From assembly GCA_004335635.1 (NCBI GenBank), contig QAXH01005449.1:67754-131753 (forward strand): a stretch of 64,000 nucleotides of DNA, written 5' to 3'. Positions 53,188 to 64,000 of this stretch are shown here, piece after piece. The notes beneath the pieces were generated by a model. That model was not told the origin of the DNA. It saw only the letters and a program-made list of their open reading frames with translations, and did no database searches. The stretch is from Chloromonas sp. AAM2 (lineage: Eukaryota; Chlorophyta; Chlorophyceae; Chlamydomonadales; Chlamydomonadaceae). Both the position numbers and the translations under genes were made by a program. Within the stretch, counting starts at the first letter, position 1; each line of letters opens with the position of its first letter.

Positions 53188-54216
53188 AACAGGTCAGATC
53201 AGATCAACAGGTTGGCTGCTTTCCCTGTTGATTAGGCCACCGTTTCTGGCCGCGCCTAGGCGCCGTTTCACGCCTGTTTGGGCAAGTGTTGCCTTGCTGT
53301 GTGGCCTTAACTTCACATCCGGTTTTCTCTTCCCTGTTCTGGGCCTTTCCTTTACTTTCCTGTGGTGCTTGTGTGACTGGCCGCCAAAGGACGCCGGAGC
53401 AAGCTCATTCTCCGTGGCTGATGTCCGGCACTGCGTGGAGGTTTGGTGCTCCAGGAAGTGGAGGGGGCTGGTTTTGTTGCTGAGGCCAAGAAAGCAATCT
53501 TTGGTTGATGTCATCGTGTCACGTTTCGGGTTTCAAGTTATTTGAGAGTCACTGCGTGTGATTTTGAGTTATCAGCATGATACAGCCTGCAAGAGAGCGT
53601 TCATTTGTCCACAGCAGCAGCAGATCTTCAGCTGGCATCCTAGTCAAAGATACGCGGCCCTTGCTGACCCCAATATACTTCTCAGGCCACTTTTCCTGGC
53701 TGCACGCACGACGGCCATGCACACCAGAGATGCCCTTCGTGACGTTTTCAAGGCTTCCTCACAATCATCCATTTGCGGAGTTTGGAGATCTGGTGTGTCA
53801 CTGCCCATGCAAGCACGACACTGCCCATGCACGATGCCTCACAGTTGGTGACTCACCAATGTTCTGCTGGGTGCTTGCATTTGACCAAGGTACCTGTTGT
53901 GATTGGTCACGTGGCTCACGTTGCTGCGTGTAAGGAGTACGGCGATGTGTGATCGTCACACCCATGTGGAGATCTCACTCATGGGGCTATGTATGACAGT
54001 CGGCCCAGACCCAATCAGGACTCTTTGACGACGAGTACTCCGATTCTAGTCCTGGTACATAGTTGACACGCTTCACACGTGGTGCCGGCTCGTCAAGCCC
54101 ATTACATCACGTTGCTTACACTGGTGCCCTGGGTGTGAGCCTGGGACTCTGTCCATCCCAACAGCGACTGAGTTGCTGTGCAACTGTTATTAGCCTGTCC
54201 TGCTGCGCTGCTGCTC

Positions 54217-54270
54217 TGCCAGCAGGTTCTGAAGCAGGTTCTGCCAGCAGGTTCTGCCAGCAGGTTCTGG
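54217..54270. repeat. 15-bp tandem repeat (GCAGGTTCTGCCA)
   Basis: About three to four units of GCAGGTTCTGCCA in direct repetition, with no coding context. Confidence 0.85.
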
Positions 54271-54750
54271 AGCAATCAAGCGAAGAACGTCCCTGTCCCT
54301 GTGCTCAAAGCGCACAAAGCCATCCACCATTGGCATCCTGCCTGCTGAACCACAGATCAGCGCGTGCCCCTTTCCACCCAAAGCACAGGTGCCACATAAA
54401 TTACAGAGGAACACCGTTCAGACAACGTTACCTCATTGACACAGAAGCACTTGTCTTCTTGTTCACATGTATAACGAATGGCCCAAACAACAACTACACA
54501 CGTTCATGACCGCATAAGCGCCAGCACGTGTAAGACGTTTCCAACAGCAGGTACGCATTTGGCGAGCGAGAAATGATGCGTCAATTTGCAGAACTATGAG
54601 ACATGCACTCATTACGTGCAGCAGGTCTTCATTGATGGGTGTCGTCTACTTATCAGTGATCAGGAGTCAGGTCAGATTCTGTCCAATTCTTGACCACTCT
54701 TGTGCTTGACTGTAGCAGCCCTTAACAGTTTGATAAGGGGACGGTGCTCC

Positions 54751-57700
54751 TCACCATTTTCCTGCATTCCAGGCAGGCGCCCACCCTTGCCCGTTTTGGG
54801 CCTGTGGCCTGTGGTGCTGGTGTTGCGCTGACGGGCCTTGCGCCTGTTGCTGGTGGCTTGGTGGTATGCCTTGTTGGTGGTGGTAGTGGACAGGATGTGT
54901 GTGCAGCGGTTGATGTGGGTCGTGCACATAGCCACTGCCATCTGCTGCGGGCCACTGCTGTGGGTGCGGATGTTGTTGGTATTGCTGTGGGTGCGGATGC
55001 TGCTGGTATTGCTGTTGTTGCTGTTGTTGCTGTTGTTGCTGCTGCCGACGTTGCTGTTGGTGTTGTTGTTGCTGCTGCTGCCATGGCTGCCATTGCTGCT
55101 GCTGGTGTTGGTGCTGCTGCCGCTGGTCTCCAAATTCTTGCTCCTGCCGCTGCTGCTGCCACTGCTGGTGTTGTTGCTGTTTCTGCTGCGGCTGCCACTG
55201 CTGATCCCGCTGCTGCGGTGCAGCAGTACTGGCCCAGCCACCCGCCTGGACCCCAGGCCTGAGACGTTGTTGCATCAGGCGACCACCCTGCCCAATACCA
55301 CCCCCTCGCCCCCCGCGTGCTGCCTGGCGCACCGCAGGTGCCACACGGGTACCACCATGGCTGGCTGTGCCATTCGCTCGCCCCCGACCTTGCTTGGGCA
55401 CTGCAGGCCGGCCGCCTGCCACGGTCCTGGCCCAAGCACCCTTCCGCTTGACCCCCCTCCCTCGGCCAGCAGCACCGGCCCCATCCTGTCCAAACCTGTC
55501 ATGATGCTGGTCCTGATGCTCCATCTCTGTCATCTCCATTTCCTCGTCATCATCATCATCATCATCATCAACATCATCCTCACCCTGTGCTTTGCCTTGG
55601 TCTTGACTGGGCTGCGTGTCGTCCTGTTCGCAGGCCTCACAGAACCAGTCGCGCACGGGGATGTGCCTCAGGCCCACGCACTTGAGGTGGAATGCCGCGT
55701 CACACCCGTCACACATGAGCAGCTCGCCACCCTTGCCACACAAGCCACCTGCGTCAGCAGCCACACTTGCAGACTGTCTGACACTCCTGGGTGTCAGCAC
55801 GGCACGGCGTGGCTTCTCCTATGTAAGTTCGCCTGGTGCACAGACAAGCCTCAACACATGAACAAGGTCTGCAGTGCCCTGCTGGACTGCCATTTCAGTG
55901 CATGTGCTTCCGCCTATGGTACACAAAGTCTCTGGTTGAAGTCATGTGACTCTGGCAGTCATGTCAAGACTACCATGTCTCGGCTGAGGAGCTTTGCAGG
56001 GACATGTAAACAAAGCTTGACCGGGATGAACAGTGTGCAGCGGGCGTTGGATCTGATGCAGCGGTCATACACCAGTGCCTCTGGGTGCAAGGGTCGCCTC
56101 ACATGCATCGTCTTCCTCGTCCTCTGCCCCTGGGGTGTTGCCCTGGGCTTGGGAGTCGCTGGCAAGGTCGATGCCGCGCTCATGCGGCAACATGCCCTCC
56201 TCCTCCCCCTCATCCAACTCCTCCTCCCCCTCCTCCTCCTCCTCCCCTTCTTCAGCCTCCTCAGCTTCATCGTCATCGTCATCATCATCACGTGAAGTGC
56301 CTGTGTGGACAGGGGCAGCACAGCCACACGCTGTGGTGGTAGTAAGTGGCTGGCAGGGTGAACAGGAGAGGAACTTCTGCTTAGTCTGCTATTGCACATG
56401 ACTGGCAGCTGCACAGTCAGCTTCATGGTTCTCAACACAGCCGCCTTGCCTGCAGCCGTCCCTGCCCCATGGATGCACACCTTGCCACCTTGCCGCCCCC
56501 ATCCCATGTGTGTGTGTATGTGTGTGTGTGTGTGTCTTACACCTATGTTACCCCACAAGTGGTACAGACGATGAGTTGAACATGACGCATGTGAGCAAGA
56601 AGAGAATCTCGCTTGACCAGTGCGCACCTTGCCTCCTTGCCGCCCCGTGCCCGCCCCTGGCCCCGCGGCGTCGCCCCACCAGCCGCGCTATGTCCACCTT
56701 GCTGGCGCTCTCGGGGCACTGGGTCAGCGCCCAGCCGTAGTACATGGCCATGCCAGGGTCAGTGCTGCTGTGGGCACACAACCACACAACGCACACACAC
56801 CTGCCTATCGGTACTGCCGATGACTACAGTCACCAAGGCAGATGTGATGTGCAGGATGCAGGAAGGCACGTGACAGAGCAGTACTTGTATGATTAGCGCA
56901 TCCGTGATGGACTGTAGGAGCCGAACTCAGGGGTTGGGGCACGTGCTGTGGCAGTTGAATGGCCTTCAATACTCTCCATGACAGGCACACACCAAAGCTT
57001 CTGTGGGAGGTCCTACTGGATGGTGCTGCCACAACATCTGTGTGACGGTACGTTGTATGCTGGCATCCCAACTAGCTACACCGTATGCGTGGCACCTCAC
57101 CAGCTCGAGGGTGCTTCATCGCACAGGAATCCCTCCAGCTCCTGGTCCCAGTCCTCCCCCTCCTCGTCCCCACTGTCACTGCCCGACAGCGCGGCCTCCT
57201 CGTCAATCAGGCGACAGCTGCAACAGGAAACAATGATACTAGGATTGGTTCAGAACACAACTTCCGGCCAGGCCTTTTGAGGATCAGCAGATGCTGTTGT
57301 GCAGCTTGCTTGTATGTGATGCACGGGCTTGTGGTGTAGTCGTCTGTCCCGCATGTTTGCACATGGCACTCCACCGGTTTCTCCTGCCTGTGTGGAGATA
57401 GCACAACTCACCGATTGTTCCTTTGGACAGGACGCTTCGCTGCACGCACAGCCTGTGCTGCTTTCTGGGGCTTGGGTTCGGCCACCTCCGCCTTGCGCCC
57501 CGGAGCCGCTTGCCGTGCCGCTTTGCTGCCCGGTGCCTGCCTACCGCACTTGCCTTGGCCCTGCCCGGGACCCCGCACCAGCCTTGACAACGGGCGCAGC
57601 TTGTCCGGCCCCGGGCTGGGCAGAATCATCTGTGTGAGTGTGGGGGATGGCCCTGGAGCGGCAAAGCCGTTCCCTTTCCCTTCAGTTGCCCCTCCGCCGC

Positions 57701-60700
57701 CCGGGCGCTGCTGGTGCTGTTGCTGGTGCTCGGGTGCAGGGGAGGCGTCATCGAGGATGACCCTCCTGCCTCGTGCACCGGCCAAGGCGTTGCGCATTGC
57801 GGGTGTCATGTGCTGCGGGCCCGGCACCAGAAACAAGCCAGTGGAAGGGGGAGGCAAAGCAGGCAATGGCACACCGCTGGCAACACCCCCTGCGATTGCA
57901 GGGACTGGGGTGGAATCTGCTACAGCTGCTGGACGCCCAGTTGGCAACATGCCAGCGTCCTGGTTACTGTGCAAACCAGCGGCTTGTTGAGCTGTGTTGC
58001 TGTCAGTACCATGCTGCATGTTCCTCTGCGGTGCGTTGTCTTGCCCGGGTGCTGTGCTGTCCGGAGTGTCCTGAATGACGTACGCACGGTTTGCCCGCCT
58101 GGCCCGACCGCGCACATGTATCTCAACTGATGCCGGCGACAAGCAGTGCTGTACTAGAGGCTCATTGCCTGGTGTTTCCTGTATGACATGCACATGGACT
58201 GACTTGGCCGGCGCATGTACATGCATGATCTGTGGTGCTGGTGGCACCTGGCCTTGCAGGGGTGGTGCAGTGTCTGGCGTGTCTGGAATGACGCACACAC
58301 GGGCTTGTGCCTTGCCAGGCAAGCGTGCATGTGCTGGCGCTGGCGTGGGGTCCTGGCTGCTGTCTAACAAGTCCATGCACTCAGGGCTGCATCCACCCCT
58401 GGGTGCAACAGCCACGCAAGCGGCAGCGGAAGCCAGGGCAGAACAGGGAGGCCTGCAGGCAATCAGTAAAACAACTTGAGCCTAACAGTTGCTGAACTTG
58501 GCGAACCATGGCTTTAGCTGTGCTGGCTGGGCCTGCAACGCTCGAGTTGTCAATGCCTAAAGGTTTGCCTAGGGCTCTGAAAACCTCAACTCAAAAGCGA
58601 GGTCAGTAGTGTTGAGTGTGGGGCCACATATGATTTGATGTGGCTGACAGGCCGCAGTTATGTGGTTGAATAGCCACACGTGTGCAAGTTTGAGCATCCA
58701 GAGCACGTCGCACCTCGTAAAAACAGCGTGTTCCTTCTGCTGTGGGCATTCCAGGTCCATTGCCTTGTGTGAGGCTGATGCTTGACCGTACTTGTCAGGG
58801 CTAGCCAAGCCTGCATCACAAGCTTGACGGGCTGCAGATGCTGCTAGTGCGTCTACAGCAATGCCTTGTGCTGCTTGAGGCCCGATGGGCAGGGCATCCT
58901 CTGCTGCTTGAGCAACAACTTCACAACAGTTAGCATCTTGTGCCATCTGGCCATCATGCGTCGTGAATGCAGATGGGCCCATGTTAGTCGGGCCTGCCCA
59001 TGCAGCAGGCACTCCCTGCATATCATGGTGCAGAGAATGGCCGGCAGAGGCTGCTTGCGGTGCTGTTGTGCTAGCCTGAGCTGTGGCAACGCAGGGTTTG
59101 GCCTGTGGCACATCAGACCAGCCGATGTGGTCACAGGCATGGCGAAGACTTGGGTCCGCAGGGCCTGCTGCGCCCGGGCCCTCAAGGCAAGTGCTGTGCT
59201 CAGCTGTAGAACACCCCTGCTGCCACGTAGCTGGCTGAGCCACGTGCATGTCATGGTGCTGTGGTTGCGGCTGGTCATGAGCTGGGGTGCCCATGCACAG
59301 TGCTGGCCGAGCCATGCCCCACTGCCCTTGCAATGGCAGTTCACGCCCGCGCCTCGCTTCTTGTGCATCACTTGGGCGGTTCTCATGCCTGATAAACTGT
59401 AGCTGGCGAGGTGCAAGGGGTGACACTACAGGGGTGGCACATGGGCCTGCTTGCTGTGGCATCGAACATGCCCGCTCCATTCCCTTGCCTGCCGCCATGT
59501 CACCACCCTGCGAGTTGCCATTGCCATGTGTTGCCGGCACAATTGTGTCCTTCACTACGCTTCTAGGGAGATTGTTGGTTGGTGGCTGGGGTGGTTTGAG
59601 CACGGTCTCTGGCACACAGTCAACTGTGCTGTCACTTGGTGAATGCTGGCTGGTAGGCGTAGCGTGACTGATCACCATCGGCCCTCTGCATAAAGGAACT
59701 GCACTCGAGTCACTAGTGTGCAACAGCCCATGTGGTGGTGCCTTGAGCACGCCCTGTTCGGCTGCATTGAGAACAGGATTTGGGTCAGGCTGCGCCGTTG
59801 GCTGCATCTGGGCTGCCACTGACAACTGCAATTCACTATCAGCAGCAGCAAAGTGAGTGACTGCAGGCCCTGCATGGTTGCTGTGAACACATGGTTGGTG
59901 GTGGTGTGGCGCCGGGGCGTGCCATTCACCCATTGACGGCTGGGCTGCATATTGCTCCCCATCGGCTGTTGCACCCCATGTTTGCCCCGGGTAGGCGGAG
60001 GCAGCCTGTGATCGCCTGCCCTGCTCTGCACATGGCTCAGCCTCCGGGAAAAAGCCACCAGCATTACTGTAATCCGGCTCAAATTGATGGTCTGGCTCTG
60101 GCTGCTGCCGCTGCTGCTCTCCTTCACCAACACAATTCCACGCCTGGTCATGGCTGGCACCATGAGGCTGCTTGGGCTGCTGCTGGTACCTAGTGCCACA
60201 TCCACCCCATCCCTGACCACAACCGGCGTCGCCATGCAGATCCGTTTGCTGCTGCTGCTGCTGCTGCTGCTGTGCTACGTCAGCACATGCCCATCCAGAG
60301 CCAAGGTTGGCAACAGCAGGGCGCACGTAGTAATGCTGGTGCACCTCTTTGCCACCACCCCAGCCCTGGTCATACACACTGTAAGTAGGCTGCTGCCCTG
60401 GGGCTTGCTGAACGTGGCTTTCTGTGACATGATTGCCAAACAACTGGTTGTGAGCTGGTCTGCCGGGTTCCTGTGGCAGGTGCTGTTGCTGACGTGTTTG
60501 GAACATGGGAACTGTGCCATGATGTTCATCAGTCTGCGCAGGTGGAAATCCCCACTGTGCTTCACAGGCCGCCCCAGCAACACCCGTAGCGCACGCCGCT
60601 GAGACCTTGTCCTTTGCTAAAGGGACACGCAATGCTGCATCGTGAGGGCCGCAGGCTGGCAGGGTTGGTGTCACATTTGCAGCTTGGCTGACGCCTGAGA

Positions 60701-63700
60701 CACTGGGCTTTGCACCCTGTGTAGCTGAACGCCTAGCTGCCAGGCGTTCTGACAAGGGCACATCCAGGCTGGCAACCTCTGCGCTGCGGAGTGAATCAGA
60801 CACAGCTCCAAGCTGGGCTGCAGGTGTGGCAGCCTCCAGAGCAGTGGGGCCTGGTAGGGAAATGGTTGGTGGTGTGGCTTCCGCTGTGGCGGGCTTGGCT
60901 GCCTTTGGGCGGCTGGCAGTAGCGGGTGTGGCGGCCTTCTTCCCGCCACCAAGCCTCTTGCGCACACGGGCTGGCCCGGCATCCCTCCCTCCACTGTCCC
61001 TCATGGGCCCTCGTGATGCCAGGGGCAGATCATCCTGGGTCATGGCCGGGAGTGCATCTGCATCATCACCGGCTGTGGGAATAGAGGGCCTAGCCCAGGG
61101 CATGGCTGATGGCACGCCAACGGTCAGTGCATCCTGGCCTGTAGTGGGCCCTGAAGCTGCAGGTTTGCGTTTGACATTTGCCTTCCCACTGGCCGGTGCC
61201 TTGCGTTTGACCTTGGCCACTGGCGGGGCAGTGGCTTGAACATGAGGAGTGCTATTGTGTTTTGAAGGCAGGACATGGCGGTGGGAGAGAGGCAAGTCAT
61301 CCTGAGTCTGAGTCACCTCACTGTCGCATCCAACTGCGGTGCAGGTGGCCTCAGAGCCCCCAGGCTCATGCGCATACAAGCCAGCTGTCTGTGTCTGCGC
61401 TGCGGGTGGTAGCCAATTGGTAGGCCTGCTTGCTGCCTGTGGATCCCCATCAGTTGTGCAGCCAGGATCTCCTGGCTGTGGGCCAGGCACAGGCACCGGC
61501 ACGTTTTGGCAGTGAACTTTTGATTGTCCTACGCCCAAGGTGGGTACACTGGCGTTCTGTAGTGGCACTGATGGGTGAGTTGTGTGCCCCGGGAGCAGAC
61601 CTGCAGACTGCCCTGGTCCTGACCAGTTGTTGGCCGGCCAGCCATCCGACTCAGTGGTGTGAGTGGCCCAAGGCACTGTGGCTCCCCGGCCAATAAGGGA
61701 TGCATTTATATCTTGACAAGGCAGCATCTCTGGCTGCTGGAGTGTAGCAGATAGCTGCTTGAGCTGCTGCAGGCGCTTCAGGGCACTGGTTGCTGGAGCT
61801 GCCGCTGCAGGGGAAGGGTTTGATAACAAGGTATTTGATGAGGTACCTGACTGCCCAAGGCCAGTGACTCCCAAGGTTGACAGGCTGGGGCGTGCAATGC
61901 ACGCTGCACTTGAGCCAGATAGCGCAGCTGCTGTCACACTGGGCCCATTCTGACCACCGCAGGTGCCTGCGCTGATGCATGTCGCAGCAGTCTCAGGCTG
62001 TGCAGGCGCTAATGGGGCAGCGGACACCAGGGGTCGATGTGTGGCCGCGGTCGCACGGGCTTGCGTGTGTGTAAGGCCACCTGACCCGCAACCGTTTGAA
62101 GCCCCACCAGCCGCAGTGAGAGCACCTGTGCTGTTGGTGCCGGAAGGCCTGGGCGGCTTGAACGGCTGCTTGCAGCTGGAAGGCGGTGTCAGGGTGGATC
62201 CTGGCTTGAACAGCCCGGCATGGCGTGGTGCCACACGGGAAACCTGGGCAGCAGAGCTGCCGGGCACCATATGCGTGTGTGCGAGTTGTGGTGAAGGCCT
62301 TGAAGCCACGGCAGCTGCGTTGACCTTAGGCTGGGATGCATCCTGGGTGTGACCAGTGCCAGTGCTGCTTGCGATTGGCATGGCAGGCATTGTGCCATTG
62401 CTTTTGGCCGGTTGTGATTGGGCAGCATCAACATGGACATTGACAACGTTAGACTCTGTTGGCAGCTGGAAGGCAGGAACTCCAGCAGCTGCCTCCATGC
62501 CTGTGTCGTTTTGCCACGGCTGGTGCTGCTGTTCTGTACCGCCAAAGCCAGTGTGGGCACGGATGGCTTCAGTCTCCGCCTGCTGTAGGCCACCTGTCAT
62601 GCGGCACCAACTGGGCCCTTGTGTACACGCCTGCCGAGGAACAGCCAATGGTGAGTTGCCTGGCAGCTGTGTCTCCGCCCAGGTGATGGATGCTGCACCA
62701 AGGTTTGCTTCAGCCTGTACAGCCTTTGCATCTGATGATATGTTTGGTGCTTGCGGATTTTGCTGCCCACTCAAAGCCTGTTCAGCCTGCACGCCTGCAC
62801 CTGCCCCGGGTGCTGCCTGTATCAACTTGCTGGCAGGGGCTGGCTGCTTCTTAGGCTTTGGCGCCTTCTTCTTTGCAGCCAACCTGGCGGATAGCGGCAG
62901 GGCATCTGACTCGTTTGCCATTAGGTTGGCTTCCGGCGTGCCATCAGGTGCTTTGGGCAGCCCAAACTGTGGTGTGTGGGCTGAAGCAGCGGCGCCTGGC
63001 TGGCGCGGCTGGGCATCCACTTTGAGGCGTGTGTCCGCGATGCCCCTGCTCAATTGCTGGTGGCCATCTGCTGAGCCCCAGGAGGCGGTATTGGCGGCAC
63101 TGGCACCACCCCATGAAGTCTGGCCATGCAACACTGACCCACCGCCACTCCAGGTGCCACCGCCACCACCACCGGCTTGCCTGTTGCTAGTGTTGCCCCA
63201 GCCCGTGGCTTCAGGCTGGCAATCATGTGCTGGGGAGGTGTGGCCACTGTCTGCGGGCTGACCAGGGCCTGGCACAGCTGCAGCATTTTCTGCGTCCCCT
63301 GCACCGACAAAACAGCAGTGTGATAGCTTCTGGCACAAGACATGTGTGTGATGCATAGGATACTGCACGCCTGTGTTTGGACACCACAGCATGACTGCTG
63401 CTTGAGTTCGCCCGTCCAACATATCAAACTTCCAGTGCATGAGTTGTGCATGAGTCCGTCTGTAGCAGTCCGTGCATGCAGTACCAACCTGACCCTGTGA
63501 TTGCGGAGGCAGCTTTTCCCGACTTCTTCTGCGCCTTGGGCTTGGCGGCCTTGCTCTGGCCTTGCAGCCCGCCCGCTTCCTTGACTGTACCTCCTGACCC
63601 CTGGGCAGTTCCGCCCAAAGGGCGGACTTGCTTCTGTGCATGGTGACAACAAAACAAGCAGACTGGCTCAGGATTACTACTCTGGGTCGAGCTTGTGTTT

Positions 63701-64000
63701 GGCCATGGCCGCACGTCATTATGAATACCAAATGCAGCTTCATCACCTGATTGCCCGGTGCACCAATTGCCAAAAAGCTGATCTGCAGATGCCCTGTCAG
63801 CATTGCATTGCCTGCGCCATTGGCCTGTACATGTATTTCAAAAGTGTCTGTAATTCTGCTTCTGCACGTGTGGCTTGATCATACCAGAAGCAGTGACGTT
63901 GTTATCCACCTAATGCACCTGCTGGCCACTGGCCCACCTTGGCTGCTCCCTGTCCCTCCTCAGGCAGGTCCGCCCCAGCTGCCCTGAGGTCCAGCAGCAC
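54751..64000 (-). CDS. Large disordered nuclear protein with FANCM-like acidic motif and PHD finger, 5' partial
   Basis: Visible exons: 63938->64000, 63489-63633, 58714-63298 (4585 nt), 57412-58452, 57101-57217, 56628-56767, 56103-56300 and 54751-55748, about 2428 aa in the window. Residues from the giant exon are low complexity and include basic KRKAPAS/KRKPAAS blocks. The 57412-58452 exon has three VIxDTPD-like repeats. Exons 57101-57217 and 56628-56767 encode RLIDEEAALSGSDSGDEEGE, then FLCDE and GMAMYYGWALTQCPES, which match the acidic block plus (M)xxxYxxxLxxxP motif downstream of the helicase in FANCM. An Asp/Glu-rich stretch then leads into a complete PHD finger (CGLCGKGGELLMCDGCDAAF, then HLKC and WFCEAC). 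The tail is Gln-rich and ends NAGKW. The upst­ream helicase, if present, lies beyond 64000. FANCM identity is inferred. An alternative is a PHD chromatin protein of unknown family. Confidence 0.72.
54960..55215 (-). repeat. Poly-glutamine coding low-complexity stretch
   Basis: Imperfect CAG/CAA triplet array in the last exon of the PHD gene. It encodes long Gln runs and two copies of YQQHPHPQQ. Confidence 0.9.

Larger units (their letters stand above)
52571..54750. other. Gene-poor region with tandem repeats
   Basis: Lies between the tRNA and the 3' end of the PHD-finger gene. It contains tandem repeats at 53033-53187 and 54217-54270. Open frames such as 53159-53545 (+) show no family features. 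Confidence 0.5.

Noticed and set aside
53159..53545. 128-residue plus-strand open frame with hydrophobic stretches
   Set aside because: It begins inside a tandem repeat and shows no recognisable family.
54838..56295. 485-residue open frame on the plus strand, rich in Leu and Val
   Set aside because: It is the antisense of the Gln-rich and acidic exons of the PHD gene. Triplet repeats keep all frames open, and there is no family signature or splice logic on this strand.
58569..58713. Continuation of the giant exon frame to a stop at 58569
   Set aside because: A good donor (AG|GTGCGA at 58713) joins in phase to the acceptor before 58452. The extra codons read like intron and lose the compositional bias.
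63299..63803. Open extension of the giant frame upstream to 63803
   Set aside because: A Lys/Gly-rich coding exon in another frame (63489-63633) fits the splice phases. The extension reads as intron.

Overview
The window is nuclear DNA of a green alga. The genes are split by many short introns with GT-AG borders. They include a photosystem I subunit of chlorophyte type (PsaH), a thylakoid-lumen PsbP-domain protein, an ABA4-like plastid membrane protein and a plant-type calcium-dependent kinase. A radial spoke protein (RSP9) indicates a lineage that builds, or recently built, motile flagella. A short interstitial stretch of CCCTAAA-type telomere units fits a core chlorophyte. I cannot name the species. 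Gene models were assembled by hand. For all but the first gene, the exon lengths chosen sum to a multiple of three and the exon phases agree across every intron.

Layout, left to right. 1-3410 (-): SET-domain lysine methyltransferase, 3' end outside the window, divergent from 3716-6656 (+): a C5orf34-family protein. 7218-8152 (-): Ran GTPase. 9813-11304 (-): ABA4/DUF4281-like plastid membrane protein. 12739-12781: interstitial telomere-like repeat. 14412-16279 (-): unrecognised membrane protein. 17205-18997 (-): RSP9. 20863-24803 (-): IFRD family protein. 26188-27291 (-): psaH. 29651-38659 (-): large SMP plus C2-domain membrane-contact-site protein. 41405-43664 (+): PsbP-domain lumen protein with a twin-arginine signal. 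45323-50505 (+): calcium-dependent kinase whose N-terminus is a C2 domain. 52466-52570 (-): tRNA-Ser(AGA) with a 23-nt intron. 54751->64000 (-): a very long, mostly disordered nuclear protein carrying a FANCM-like acidic signature and a PHD finger near its C-terminus.

There is no operon-like logic; neighbours look functionally unrelated. Three themes recur: plastid function (PsaH, PsbP-domain, ABA4-like), lipid and calcium signalling at membranes (SMP-C2 protein, C2-kinase), and nuclear functions (Ran, SET, FANCM/PHD). Intergenic spaces hold dispersed repeats: a pair about 320 bp long (28.5 and 44.5 kb), a mosaic family near 9.1, 11.3-11.6, 16.6 and 19.6 kb, and a conserved motif of about 20 bp found at least five times in both orientations. 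A 77-base assembly gap lies at 52047-52123.

The most unusual items are the FANCM-like/PHD protein with SUMO-interaction-like repeats, the C2-kinase fusion, and the SMP protein whose second C2 domain is split by a disordered insert of about 150 residues.
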